Source: Mesorhizobium comanense
GTDB taxonomy: Bacteria > Pseudomonadota > Alphaproteobacteria > Rhizobiales > Rhizobiaceae
Reading direction: 5' to 3'
Assembly: GCF_005503535.1 (NCBI RefSeq)
Contig: NZ_SCNN01000001.1
Coordinates: 744,001 to 808,000 of the forward strand
DNA length: 64,000 nt
The notes beneath the pieces were generated by a model. That model ran no database searches. It worked only from the letters and a program-made list of their open reading frames with translations, and was not told the origin of the DNA. Below, piece after piece: positions 53,895-63,514 of this stretch (positions are counted from its first letter, which is position 1; each line of letters begins with the position of its first letter). The position numbers and the translations under genes are program-made.

Positions 53895-55223
53895 TCAGGT
53901 GGGGCGGGAAGCGCCACGCACCGGGATCGGTCGCAGCGATACTTGCCTCAAGCCAAGCACGCCGAGCACGAAGAACAGCCAGACCGGGTCGCCGCGATGG
54001 AAGAAGAAGCTTTCGAGGAAAGCATTGAGCGCGGTGAACAGCACCACCATCATGAAGAAATCGCCGAGAAAGATGTTTTCCCTGCGCAGCGGAATGCGCA
54101 TGTAGTCGCGCAGCGGCGCGATGAGGAAGGTGTAGACCGCCACGCAAAGGGCGGGAATGCCCATCAGCACGGCGATGTCGAGATAGCCGTCATGGCCGTG
54201 CACGATGGTCCTGATATCCCAGGGGCGGTCGAAAGGCTGGTCCTGGTTGAGCAGCAGCGGCGTGCCCCAGAAGCTCTCATAGCCGTAACCGGTCCATGGC
54301 TTCTTCGCCAGCATCGAGCCGGCGAACTCCCACAGCGTCGTGCGGCCGGTATAGGTCATGTCGGGAAAATAGATTGCCGCCAGATGTTTGACCGGCGGCA
54401 GGAAGACGATGCCCAGCGTTCCGACCGCTGTCGCGATGATGGCCAGCGCAAACAGGATCGGCGTGCCAAGCCGCATGCCCATCAGGCTCGGGAACATCAC
54501 GATCAGGATCGAGAATGGCACCAGGCCGGCGGTGGTCTTGGAGCCGGTGTGCAGCATGAAGATCATCGCCGCGCAGAAGATGCCCGCGCCCCACCAGCGC
54601 TGCCCGCGCCTGTAGAGATAGAGACCGGCGAAGCTGAAGCAGGCCATGATCGGGCCGGCGATGTTCTTGTGGGTGAACACGCCGCGCCACAGGCCCGCAT
54701 GTTCGGGTTCCTGCGAGTCGGCCGTGTGCAAGGCCTCGTGCGGAAAGACGATCAGGCCGGCATAGGACAGACCCATCACCACAACGGCGGTGAAGATGAT
54801 GACTTTCGAGAACGATTCGGCATCGCGCGGCAACGCCAGGATGGTCGCCATGGTCAGAATGCCGATCATGGTGAAGGACGCGGCGCGCATGGCTGACGGC
54901 GGGTCGGTGGCCATCACCACCGACAGGAAGAAGAAGCCCAGCATCAACACCCAGGACGGACTGAGCAGCGAGCGCACGATGCGTGGATCGGCGAAGGCCA
55001 TCAGCGAGAAGATGGAAATGGCGCCAAGCGAGCTGAAGCCGAGCTGATTGACGATGTCGCCGCCGTCGCCGGTGAGCTCGGCGCCCGCCGGCTGGAACGG
55101 ACGGAACGACACCATGATGACGGTGAACAGCAGCGCGGCGATCGCCGTCGCCACGCCGTCGCGCGTGAACGCGGCGCTGAGCGGGGCGCGCTCAGTTTTT
55201 CTCAGGCTGGCGGTATTGCTCAT
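53895..55223 (-). CDS. O-antigen ligase / Wzy-type polymerase-like membrane protein
   Basis: 442-residue integral membrane protein with about 11 hydrophobic segments, the first at VATAIAALLFTVIMVSF. Motifs point to the Wzy_C / RfaL superfamily (also ExoQ): GLWRGVFTHKNIAGPIMACF with the conserved His-Lys-Asn, HTGSKTTAGLVPF, a large periplasmic loop with GRTTLWEFAGSMLAKKPWTGYGYESFW and VHGHDGYLDIAVLMGIPAL (given as short blocks: GRTTLWEF, WTGYGYESFW, HGHDGYLD). Polymerisation of an exopolysaccharide repeat is the likely role. Its start overlaps the glycosyltransferase gene by about 30 bp. Confidence 0.83.
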   Translation of the reverse strand: MSNTASLRKTERAPLSAAFTRDGVATAIAALLFTVIMVSFRPFQPAGAELTGDGGDIVNQLGFSSLGAISIFSLMAFADPRIVRSLLSPSWVLMLGFFFLSVVMATDPPSAMRAASFTMIGILTMATILALPRDAESFSKVIIFTAVVVMGLSYAGLIVFPHEALHTADSQEPEHAGLWRGVFTHKNIAGPIMACFSFAGLYLYRRGQRWWGAGIFCAAMIFMLHTGSKTTAGLVPFSILIVMFPSLMGMRLGTPILFALAIIATAVGTLGIVFLPPVKHLAAIYFPDMTYTGRTTLWEFAGSMLAKKPWTGYGYESFWGTPLLLNQDQPFDRPWDIRTIVHGHDGYLDIAVLMGIPALCVAVYTFLIAPLRDYMRIPLRRENIFLGDFFMMVVLFTALNAFLESFFFHRGDPVWLFFVLGVLGLRQVSLRPIPVRGASRPT

Positions 55224-56256
55224 TGGCATATCCGAATTCGGCCAGCACACGGCCGAGCGCGACATGGAGGGGATAGACCGCGATCGCCGGTGATCCTGTC
55301 CGCGCCAGCCGGATCAGGCCGCGCAACGGCGATGCCGCCAGCAGCGCCAGGCTCTTGGCGAACACCCTGGCGCCGGCCAGCGGTGCGCCGTCGCGCTTCT
55401 TCTTCTCGACCAGGGTCGAGATGACGCCGTTGCGCAAGGATCGGGAGCGGATCCAGTCGGCCTCGACACGCCGGGCCGGAACGGTTTCGCGCACCATGGC
55501 CTGCGCGCACCAGCCAAGCACGAAGCCGCGCTGCGCGGACCGGCTGAGAAAGTCGGAATCGCCGCCGCCCATGAAGTTGAATCTGAGATCGAGGAAAGGC
55601 GGCCCCATGGCGGTCAGCACATTGCGCCCGACCAGGAGATTGCCTGATGAATAGAGCGCCGGCACACGCCCCGTCTGCCGATAGGGAGGTGCGAACACCG
55701 GATGGTCGGCCCATTTCGCATGGGTGGCGTCGGCAAAGACAGGCACCTGCGGGCCGCCGACAATATCGGCGCCGAGCGTTTCGGCAGCCATGCACATGCG
55801 TTCCAGCCAATCCGGATCGGCGATCTCGTCATCGTCGATCACCAGCAGGTACCTGAAGTTCGGAAAATGCAGGATCGCCGTTTGCCAACCGGCATTGTAG
55901 GCGCTGCAATTGCCGCGCTCATGCGCGATGATGACCATGCCCTGGATTTCGCCGCGCTCGAACAGCGGCAGCACCGCCTTGGCGCCCTCACGCGCCTCGG
56001 CTTCGTTCTCCATGACGATGATCGCAAAGCGCCGGCCGGTCCGCTGCGCGCTGAGCGACGCCAGCGTGTCCAGCACCTGTTTGGGCCGTTTGAAAGTCGG
56101 CAGGGTGACGACCGCCTCGACGGCCTCCACGTCCAGCCGGGGAGACCGCCCAACGATCGATACCGAACCGTCCGATGGCAAAGGGATCATCCGTCTCCAG
56201 CCGCGTCGCGAGATGGGTTCTGGTAGCACCACGGTTGATAAGGTTTCGTTAATCAC
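55192..56256 (-). CDS. Family 2 glycosyltransferase
   Basis: 354-residue inverting glycosyltransferase with a GT-A fold. The opening VVTLPTFKRPKQVLDTLASL, the donor-metal motif LVIDDDEIADPDWLERM near residues 137-153, and FNFMGGGDSDFLSRSAQRG near 228-246 resemble ExoM-like enzymes of rhizobial exopolysaccharide synthesis. A C-terminal hydrophobic region (SLALLAASPLRGLIRLA) may dock to the membrane. It precedes the polymerase gene on the same strand and is divergent from the GT4-type gene. Confidence 0.85.
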   Translation of the reverse strand: MINETLSTVVLPEPISRRGWRRMIPLPSDGSVSIVGRSPRLDVEAVEAVVTLPTFKRPKQVLDTLASLSAQRTGRRFAIIVMENEAEAREGAKAVLPLFERGEIQGMVIIAHERGNCSAYNAGWQTAILHFPNFRYLLVIDDDEIADPDWLERMCMAAETLGADIVGGPQVPVFADATHAKWADHPVFAPPYRQTGRVPALYSSGNLLVGRNVLTAMGPPFLDLRFNFMGGGDSDFLSRSAQRGFVLGWCAQAMVRETVPARRVEADWIRSRSLRNGVISTLVEKKKRDGAPLAGARVFAKSLALLAASPLRGLIRLARTGSPAIAVYPLHVALGRVLAEFGYANEQYRQPEKN

Positions 56257-56362
56257 CTTGCACGGAGAAGCCTGCCAGGCATCGGCTTTAGGCCATAGAT
56301 CGTGCTCGCTTAATCAAGGGTTCACCGCGCTTTGCTACCGGCTACACCACTGGATAGGTGAG

Positions 56363-57535
56363 ATGCATCTGCTGTTCGCCACATCGATCGTGCCCGATGG
56401 CGCTCTCGCCTCGGGCTACGAGATCGCCAACGCGGCCATCATCGCCGCCCTGCGGCGTGCCGGCGCGCGCGTCACCGTCATCGGCTTCACCTGGCCTGGG
56501 AAGGCCGCGGCCGATCCGCAAGACACCATCGTGCTGGGCGCCATCGACGTGCGTACCGAAAGCGCGTCGCCGCTGCAAAAGCTCGCCTGGGCGGGCAGGG
56601 CAATCCTTTCAGGCCTCACTTTCGCGTCGGTCAAGCTGCGCACGGTCTCCGATCAAGCCATCCGGGCCGCCATCGAACAAGACGGTCCGTTCGACGCCTA
56701 TGTCATGAACTCCGTGCAGTTCGCCGGCGCCTTCGAAAACCTTTTCACCGATCGGCCTTCGATTTTCGTCGCCCACAATGTCGAGCATCTCTCGGCGCGC
56801 GAGAATGCGGCCGCCGCCAGCGGTATTTTCCAGCGCTTCCTGTTCCGACGCGAGGCCAGGCTGCTGAAGCTCATGGAAGAGCGTCTGTGCCGCCGGGCGC
56901 GCTTCGTCTTTACATTGGCCGAGGAAGATCGTGCGGCCCTCGGTGTCGCCTCCGGCGAGCGTTCGGCGGCGCTGCCGCTGGTGACCGGCGCCCGGGCGCA
57001 AACCCGCGAAGGTTCGCGCAGGATCGATTGCGACGCCGCTCTTATCGGCACCTGGACCTGGCAGCCAAACCGCATCGGCCTCGACTGGTTCCTGGGCAAG
57101 GTCGCGCCGCATCTGCGGCCTGATTTCCGCATCCGCATCGCGGGTCACATGCCTTCCGGCATAACCTCCACTCATCCGGGTGTGGAATTTGTGGGACGCG
57201 TTCCCGACGCCAGCGCTTTCGTACGCGGCGCCGCCGTCATCCCGCTGATCAGCACGGCGGGCAGCGGCGTACAGTTGAAGACCATCGAAACCTTCGAGCT
57301 TGGCCTGCCTTCGGTGGCCACCAGCCGCTCCTTGCGCGGGATCGATCATCGTCCCGCCAATTGCGTCGTCGCCGACGATCCGGCCGCCTTCGCCAGGGCG
57401 CTCGAGGCTGCCGCGGCCGACATCCATGACGTCGACGGCGCCGCGTTCCATCGCCAGCAGCTCAAGGCGCTCGATGCCGCCATTCGGCTCGGCCTGGCAA
57501 AGCTCGGTCCCGTCAGGCAGGAGGCGTTTGCATGA
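56363..57535 (+). CDS. Glycosyltransferase, GT-B fold (family 4-like)
   Basis: 390 residues from the ATG at 56363 (ribosome site ATAGGTGAG). It opens MHLLFATSIVPDGALASGYE, has FVAHNVEHLSARENA near 125-139, and a nucleotide-sugar half with ALIGTWTWQPNRIGLDWFL near 225-243, IRIAGHMPSG and GSGVQLKTIETFELGLPSVAT near 300-320 (the E-X7-E-type region). Sugar and linkage are unknown. It overlaps the next gene by 4 bp (ATGA), starting a three-gene run of surface-polysaccharide enzymes. Confidence 0.85.
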   Translation: MHLLFATSIVPDGALASGYEIANAAIIAALRRAGARVTVIGFTWPGKAAADPQDTIVLGAIDVRTESASPLQKLAWAGRAILSGLTFASVKLRTVSDQAIRAAIEQDGPFDAYVMNSVQFAGAFENLFTDRPSIFVAHNVEHLSARENAAAASGIFQRFLFRREARLLKLMEERLCRRARFVFTLAEEDRAALGVASGERSAALPLVTGARAQTREGSRRIDCDAALIGTWTWQPNRIGLDWFLGKVAPHLRPDFRIRIAGHMPSGITSTHPGVEFVGRVPDASAFVRGAAVIPLISTAGSGVQLKTIETFELGLPSVATSRSLRGIDHRPANCVVADDPAAFARALEAAAADIHDVDGAAFHRQQLKALDAAIRLGLAKLGPVRQEAFA

Positions 57536-58338
57536 ACATGCACACAGCCCGCGCCGCGTTCGGATTTGACAGTTTCAAGGCGATCCTCGGCATCCCAGTG
57601 CTCGCCATCCGCTGGAATGACGCGATTGCCCTGCTGAACCGCCTGATTGCCGAGAAACGCTTCACCAAGGTGAGTTTTCTCAACGCGCACAATGCCAACA
57701 TCGCCTACACCGATCCGGTCTTCGCCGAGGCGCTTGACGACTTCCTCATCCTGCCCGACGGCATCGGGGTCGATCTCGCCGCCAAGCTCCTCTACGGCGC
57801 ACCGTTTCCCGACAATCTCAACGGCACCGATTTCGTGCCGGCCTTCCTGCAGGCCTCGACGAGGCCGCTCACCGTGGGGCTTCTTGGCGCAACCCGCGTC
57901 AATGCCGAGGCGGCGTCGGTCCGACTGGCCGCCCTTGCCCTGCAGCACAACTTCGTCGTCATCCACGATGGCTATTTCTCGGCCGCGCAGGAGCCGGAGA
58001 TCATCGGCCGGATCGCGGCGCTGCGGCCTGACATGCTGCTGGTCGCCATGGGCGTCCCGCGCCAGGAATTGTGGATCGCGCGCCACATCGATGAACGCCA
58101 CTGCACCTTGCCGGTCGCAGTCGGCGCGCTGCTCGATTTCCTGAGCGGCTCGGTGCCGCGCGCGCCGCTGTGGATGCGCCGCCTGCGCCTGGAATGGCTG
58201 TTCCGGCTGGCGGTCGAGCCGGGCCGGCTCTGGCGCCGCTACGTGGTCGGCAATCCGATGTTTCTGTGGCGCGTCGTCAAGCAGAAATGGTCGCGCGACC
58301 GTGACGCCGTTGGAAACGCCCCCGGAGAGCTCCGTTGA
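57532..58338 (+). CDS. WecG/TagA/CpsF-family glycosyltransferase
   Basis: 268-residue GT26 enzyme. Typical blocks are VSFLNAHNANIAYTDP near 47-62, LILPDGIGVDLAAKLLYG near 72-89 with the key Asp, GLLGATRVNAEAA near 118-130, and LLVAMGVPRQELWIARH near 165-181. The C-terminal basic amphipathic part (WMRRLRLEWLFRLAVEPGRL) is the membrane-association tail of this family. Members transfer ManNAc-type or glucosyl units to lipid-linked acceptors. It overlaps genes on both sides by 4 bp. Confidence 0.9.
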   Translation: MNMHTARAAFGFDSFKAILGIPVLAIRWNDAIALLNRLIAEKRFTKVSFLNAHNANIAYTDPVFAEALDDFLILPDGIGVDLAAKLLYGAPFPDNLNGTDFVPAFLQASTRPLTVGLLGATRVNAEAASVRLAALALQHNFVVIHDGYFSAAQEPEIIGRIAALRPDMLLVAMGVPRQELWIARHIDERHCTLPVAVGALLDFLSGSVPRAPLWMRRLRLEWLFRLAVEPGRLWRRYVVGNPMFLWRVVKQKWSRDRDAVGNAPGELR

Positions 58339-59264
58339 ACAAGCGGTTCGTTCCAGACGCTCTTGCCGGTTCGAACCTGTTGCCGCGCACGCCGGCGGCC
58401 GCGGTGGTGACGGCCAGCTATGCGCCGGACTTCGAGCGCTGCCGCCTGCTGTGCGAGACGCTCGACCGGCACGTTTCAGGCGTCGCTCGCCACTACATCC
58501 TGGTCGAACACCGCGATGTCGCGCTTTTCCGTCAGTTGGAGACCAGCCGTCGCACCGTCGTCGATGAGCGCGACCTGCTGCCGCGCTGGCTGCACGCGGT
58601 CGATGATCCGCTGAGCCTGTTTCGCCGGCGTGTCTGGCTCAGCTTCAGGACACAGCCGCTGCGCGGCTGGCATGTGCAGCAGCTGCGCCGCATCGCCATC
58701 GCGGCGCATGCCCGGGAAGACGTGCTGGTGTTCTGCGATTCCGACGTCGCGTTCGTGAAACCCTTCGACTGCGGCGCCTTCTGGCGCGACGGCATGACGA
58801 GGTTGTTCCGCCGCGACGGCGTGCTTGCCGATGACGGCCATGACGAGCACCGCGTCTGGTCGCGCAACGCCGGCGCGGCACTCGGCATCGAGCCGTCCAT
58901 GGCATCGGTCCACGACTATATCTCGACGCTGATTGCCTGGCGCCGCGACACGGTGCTGGCCATGTGCGGCCGGATCGAGACCGTGCACGGTCGCGACTGG
59001 GTCGAGGCGGTCGGCAGGGCGCGCCAGTTCTCCGAATGCATGATCTACGGCCGCTATGTCGATGACGTTCTCGACGGCGCCGGCCACTTCCACGGCTCGG
59101 AAGAATTCTGCCGCGTCCATTGGACAGGCGAGGCGCTGTCCGACGACGAATTCCGCCGCTTCGTCGCCGGCATGGCGCCGGAACAGGTGGCGATCGGCAT
59201 GCAGTCCTTCATCGGCACCGACATCGGCCGCATCCGCCGCCTGATCGGCCTCGACCGCGCCTGA
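58335..59264 (+). CDS. DUF6492-type glycosyltransferase-like protein
   Basis: 309 residues. The protein has a nucleotide-sugar GT-A look: AVVTASYAPDFERCRLLCETL near residues 23-43, a DxD-like VLVFCDSDVAFVKPF near 130-144, and WVEAVGRARQFSECMIYGRYV near 215-235. I assign it to the DUF6492 group with moderate trust; the enzyme step is unknown. The start is a TTG that overlaps the previous stop (TTGA), supported by CCGGAGAG upstream. It converges on the flippase gene. Confidence 0.78.
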   Translation: MNKRFVPDALAGSNLLPRTPAAAVVTASYAPDFERCRLLCETLDRHVSGVARHYILVEHRDVALFRQLETSRRTVVDERDLLPRWLHAVDDPLSLFRRRVWLSFRTQPLRGWHVQQLRRIAIAAHAREDVLVFCDSDVAFVKPFDCGAFWRDGMTRLFRRDGVLADDGHDEHRVWSRNAGAALGIEPSMASVHDYISTLIAWRRDTVLAMCGRIETVHGRDWVEAVGRARQFSECMIYGRYVDDVLDGAGHFHGSEEFCRVHWTGEALSDDEFRRFVAGMAPEQVAIGMQSFIGTDIGRIRRLIGLDRA

Positions 59265-59271
59265 TCTCCGG

Positions 59272-60567
59272 TCAGATCGCCTTGGCCGGCCGGCGTAGCG
59301 CCGAGTAGGTGAGCAGCATCGACGCGAGATAGAGCAGCAGGAAGACGATGTTGAGCGACAGCACCAGCGTCGACGTGTCGGAAATCGTGGTCAACACATA
59401 GGTCAGCAGCAGCGCCTTCAGGCCGGCGAGCAGGCCGAGATTGAGTGCCCTAACCAGCGTCTGGCCGCGCGCGAAAAGCAGCTCGGCTTGGTATTCGACG
59501 AGGTTGCGCAGCCCCGGCACGCAGATCGCCAGTGCAACGAGGGGCGCGGCCTCCGAGACATTCTTGCCGAGCGCATTGGGAAAGAAATGCAGCACGACGC
59601 CAAGCGTCAGCAGGGCCAGCGTCGAGACCGCGAACACGCCACCCTCGATGCCGCTCTTCACCGCCAGCCGCGAGAGCAGTTCGGGCGCCCGCATCATGCG
59701 TTGCACCAGCATCATGGAGAAGGTGCGGATCGGGATCGCGGTCAGGTCGACCAGCCGCATGATGATGGCGTAGATACCGGCCAGATGCGGTCCGCCGATC
59801 GCCAGCACCAGAAGCTTGTCGAACTCCATCTGCAGGTAGAACAACACCTCGGCGCCCGCGACATAGACGGAATCGGCGAGCCGCCGCAGGTAAAGCTCGG
59901 TGCGCAGCCGCAGCCGCTGGCGTGGATAGAACCAGCCGAAGGCGAGCAGCAGCGAGGCTGCGTTGGCGCCGATATAGAACCATGACCACGCCGCGACGCT
60001 GTGCTGCGCCGAAACCATGAACAGCACTGCGCCGAGAGCGCGCAGCGCAGTCGCCACGATGGCGAGAAGTGCTGCCCGGCCGAACTTGCCGAGACCGTTG
60101 TTGACGATCAGCGCTACCTCCACGGGCCGCCATAGCAGCGCCTCGGCGAACACGATCGCGGCAAACACCGACAACGGCACGGTGCTGGCAAAGAAGATCA
60201 GATAGACCGCGTAGGAAGCCGCGGCCAGAAATGGCAGCGAAGCGGCGCCGAGCAGCAGGAAGCCGGCGGTGAAGGTGCCGATCAGGTTGGGCCGGATGGT
60301 GGCGGTGCGGTAGAGCGCAGAGATGAAGCCGAAGGCCAGGATTCGCGACAGCATCACGCCCGCCGCCGAGGCGGTGGCAAACATGCCGAATTCGGCGATG
60401 GACAGGGTGTTGGCGAGTGCGATGAAATAGGCGAGCGAAAAGACGAGCCGTCCTCCGGCGCCGCTGATTGCCGAAAAATAATCGCGAACCAGCCCCCGTC
60501 GCTCGGCCACGAAAGTGCCGATCCGGGCGAAAGTCCGCCTTTGCGGTATGCCGCGAGCCTCGCTCAT
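59272..60567 (-). CDS. Polysaccharide flippase-like membrane protein (Wzx/MATE type)
   Basis: 431-residue integral membrane protein with about 12 hydrophobic segments. The first block, RDYFSAISGAGGRLVFSLAYFIALAN (shown as ISGAGGRLVFSLAYFIALAN), and EFGMFATASAAGVMLSRILA are like polysaccharide export proteins of the MOP superfamily. An N-terminal cytoplasmic tail is basic. It would move lipid-linked repeat units across the inner membrane before polymerisation by the Wzy-like protein of the same locus. No lipid A or teichoic motif suggests another role. Confidence 0.8.
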   Translation of the reverse strand: MSEARGIPQRRTFARIGTFVAERRGLVRDYFSAISGAGGRLVFSLAYFIALANTLSIAEFGMFATASAAGVMLSRILAFGFISALYRTATIRPNLIGTFTAGFLLLGAASLPFLAAASYAVYLIFFASTVPLSVFAAIVFAEALLWRPVEVALIVNNGLGKFGRAALLAIVATALRALGAVLFMVSAQHSVAAWSWFYIGANAASLLLAFGWFYPRQRLRLRTELYLRRLADSVYVAGAEVLFYLQMEFDKLLVLAIGGPHLAGIYAIIMRLVDLTAIPIRTFSMMLVQRMMRAPELLSRLAVKSGIEGGVFAVSTLALLTLGVVLHFFPNALGKNVSEAAPLVALAICVPGLRNLVEYQAELLFARGQTLVRALNLGLLAGLKALLLTYVLTTISDTSTLVLSLNIVFLLLYLASMLLTYSALRRPAKAI

Positions 60568-60764
60568 GTGCCGTCAAGCCATAGGCAGGAAAGCTTAACG
60601 TGCCGTTCTGGCGCCCGAAGTGGCCGAAATACCCGCGTTTGAGGTTATGAAAAGCTTGCGCGCCCGCCGCCAAAATTAACCTTTTGTTTCCTATGCCTGT
60701 TTAGCTTGGCTTAACAAATGGCCGACCGCCGCTGCCAAGCGGCCAAGAGTGAAGCTCCACGACA

Positions 60765-63329
60765 ATGGTCGACAGGGAAAACCGTGAGGACTGGAGGCGC
60801 GAGCGTTCGCTGCTGGCGCTCGGCCAGGCCATGCGCGGTGAGGATGACCCGTCGCTCGTCTCGATAGGGGACCGGGCGGATTCGTCATGGCGTGAGGATG
60901 CCGCCGAGCGCCACCGTCTGGCCCGCTCACGGCGCGAGGCCCGCGCGGAGCCGTCTTCGGCCGCCGGGACAGATCGGACTTTGCCTGAGAGTGAGCCTGA
61001 GGCGGCCTCGCGGCGGGACGCCTGGCGCGGGCAGGCGGACGTCGATATCGGCGATCCGCCGCCGGCCATGCCGCGCGAAAGCGCTGCCCGTGATGAAGAG
61101 GCCTCCGCCGGCGCTCGCGTCGCTGAAACGCCGGCAGCGTACACTGATGGCGAGGCAAGATCGTCTTTCCCCGGTCGCGACGATGACCAGCAGTGGAAGC
61201 CATTGATCGACCCGATGCAGGTGGTGCGCGGGGTCGCCAGGTCGAAGCTGCTCATCATCACCACGACGCTGATCGGCGCCGGGCTCGGCATTGCCATCGC
61301 GCTGTCGACGCCGAAGAAATATGAATCGATGACCGAATTGGTCGTCGATCCGCGCGACCTGAAACTTTCGGACCGTGATCTCACCCAGATGGCGGTTGTT
61401 CCTGACGCGACACTTGTCAACGTCGAGAACCAGATCAGATTGCTGACCTCGGGCACGGTGCTGGGCAAGGTCGTCAACAAGCTCAATCTCGCCGACGACC
61501 CGGAGTTCAATGGCGAAGGCACGGGCGGCCTGGGCGTCATGTCACTGATCCGCTCGATCCTGTTGCGCCATGACGGACCGGGCGGTGGCGATGAATCGCG
61601 TCGCCTTTCGCTTGCCGTCGGCAACCTGGCCGAAAGGCTTTCGGTCGAGCGCGCGGGCAAGACCTCCACGATCGTGATCGGCGTGACCACGCAGAACGCA
61701 CAGAAATCGGCGCTCATCGCAGAAACGATGACGGATGTCTTTCTGCAGACATCGGGTGAATTTCAATCCCTCACCGCCGGCCGGGCCAACAACGAATTGA
61801 CGGCGAAACTCGAAGAGATGCGCAAAAGCGTCGAGACGGCCGAGCGCAAGGTCGAGGATTTCAGAGCCACGCACGACCTTGTCGATGCGCAGGGCCACCT
61901 GATCAGCGATGATCAGATGCTCAAGGTCAACGAGCAACTGTCCGTTGCTCGTGCCCGTACTGCGGAGCTGAACGCCCGCGCTGCCTCCGCCCGCTCGATC
62001 AATGTCAATTCGGTGCTCGGCGGTACGTTGCCGGAAGAAATCAATTCCAACACAATGAGCGATCTGCGCGCGCAATATGCCACGCTCAAGCAGGAGGCTG
62101 ATCGCGCGGCGGTTCGGCTGGGTCCGCGTCATCCCGAACTCCAGGCGCTCAACGCGCAGCTTGCCGGGGCGCGAGATCGCATCGCCACCGAACTCAGCCG
62201 CATTGCCTCGTCACTGCAGGTTGACCTGAAGCGCTCGATCCAGGTCCAGCAGGACCTTGCGTCCCAACTGGCGCAGATGAAGGTCCGTAGCGGTGACGTC
62301 AACAGCGACCTCGTCTCGATGCGCGAACTGGAGCGTGACGCCGCAGCCAAGCGTTCCGTCTATGAACAATATCTGTTGCGCGCCAAGGAGATTGGCGAGC
62401 AGAAGGGTATCAACACCGCCAATATGACCGTCATCTCGCCGCCCTCCGTTCCGCTCGAGCCGAACGGTCCGTCGCGGGTCGTGATGGCGCTTGCCGGCCT
62501 GCTCCTGGGCTTTGCCTCCGGTGTCGGCCTCGGCGCCATGCGCGGCGCCTATGAGAGCCTGCGTGAGACCGCGACATCGCGGTCGCGCCGCGACCGCAAG
62601 GCGCCTTTCGAGGGCCAGGCCTTCAGGGCGCCGCCGCCCGCGCCACCGATGCCGGCAACGCCAGTGCCGCCGGCGCCGCCCCCCGCGCCTCCGCCTCCCG
62701 CGCCGCCGCCTATGGAGGCCGAAGCGATCCCGGTCGAGCGCCCCGGAAGAGTAGCCGGACTGATGGCCCGAATGTACGAGGCGCTCTGGCGCAGGCCGTC
62801 GATCGAGGCGGACGACGACGTTTCCAGCGCGTTCCCCGAATTCGCCGCAAGCACGCATCCGGCGGATGCAGGCACTGCGGGCGCTTCTCCGCAGGGATCC
62901 GGTTTCACGCCTCGGCCAGAGATGCCGGAATATCCCCGTCCGCCTTTCCCGCCCGCCTTCGATGCCCATTATCAGGGAGCGATGGGCCTGCCCTCACGGT
63001 CGCCCCTGATGCCGCAGCCGATCTATCCGGCTCCGCCGCCCTATCCCCCGCAACAGGCTGGCTATCCCCAGGTACAGCCTTGGCAGGCGCCGTCGCCGGC
63101 CGCTTACCCCTACGCACAGCCATCCTATGACGGGCATGTGCCATACCCATCGCAGCCTGTTGCGCCGCAGCAGCAGGCGTACCCTGACCGGCCGATGGCG
63201 CAGCCCGTTCCTCCCATCGAAGAGAACGTCGAACAGGCGCCGATCGAGGAAATCCGCGCCAGCCTGCGCGAGTTTCGCGAGGCGGTCCGCGAACTCACCG
63301 AGAGCCGTGCGCGCCGCCGCTACTTCTGA
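60765..63329 (+). CDS. Wzz/GumC-like polysaccharide co-polymerase with Pro-rich tail, no kinase domain
   Basis: 854 residues. An unusual charged cytoplasmic N-terminus (residues 1-155) precedes membrane segment 1 (LLIITTTLIGAGLGIAIAL, 162-180). A Wzz domain follows (YESMTELVVDPRDLKLSD), then a periplasmic coiled-coil region with ELTAKLEEMRKSVETAERKV, a GNVR-type VYEQYLLRAKEI and membrane segment 2 at about 571-590 (VMALAGLLLGFASGVGLGAM). After it come a poly-Pro stretch (about 622-650) and a long Pro/Tyr/Gln-rich tail, ending in a charged helix REFREAVRELTESRARRRYF. ExoP-type proteins have a tyrosine-kinase domain here; no Walker motifs are seen. It probably sets chain length or export. Confidence 0.85.
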   Translation: MVDRENREDWRRERSLLALGQAMRGEDDPSLVSIGDRADSSWREDAAERHRLARSRREARAEPSSAAGTDRTLPESEPEAASRRDAWRGQADVDIGDPPPAMPRESAARDEEASAGARVAETPAAYTDGEARSSFPGRDDDQQWKPLIDPMQVVRGVARSKLLIITTTLIGAGLGIAIALSTPKKYESMTELVVDPRDLKLSDRDLTQMAVVPDATLVNVENQIRLLTSGTVLGKVVNKLNLADDPEFNGEGTGGLGVMSLIRSILLRHDGPGGGDESRRLSLAVGNLAERLSVERAGKTSTIVIGVTTQNAQKSALIAETMTDVFLQTSGEFQSLTAGRANNELTAKLEEMRKSVETAERKVEDFRATHDLVDAQGHLISDDQMLKVNEQLSVARARTAELNARAASARSINVNSVLGGTLPEEINSNTMSDLRAQYATLKQEADRAAVRLGPRHPELQALNAQLAGARDRIATELSRIASSLQVDLKRSIQVQQDLASQLAQMKVRSGDVNSDLVSMRELERDAAAKRSVYEQYLLRAKEIGEQKGINTANMTVISPPSVPLEPNGPSRVVMALAGLLLGFASGVGLGAMRGAYESLRETATSRSRRDRKAPFEGQAFRAPPPAPPMPATPVPPAPPPAPPPPAPPPMEAEAIPVERPGRVAGLMARMYEALWRRPSIEADDDVSSAFPEFAASTHPADAGTAGASPQGSGFTPRPEMPEYPRPPFPPAFDAHYQGAMGLPSRSPLMPQPIYPAPPPYPPQQAGYPQVQPWQAPSPAAYPYAQPSYDGHVPYPSQPVAPQQQAYPDRPMAQPVPPIEENVEQAPIEEIRASLREFREAVRELTESRARRRYF

Positions 63330-63514
63330 GCCATCAAATACGTCGTCGAGGCCGAACAAAACCATTATGGTTTTCGCGTAAACGGCATGGAACGGCGTTC
63401 TGACGGGATTGCGTGCTGGAATTTTCGTGACAATGCCGCGCTGCATGCTGCCGGGGTGGCTGCTTTGTCTTTGCAGACAACGGCATAGGCAAAAAACGGT
63501 GTTGAGGATGGTCC

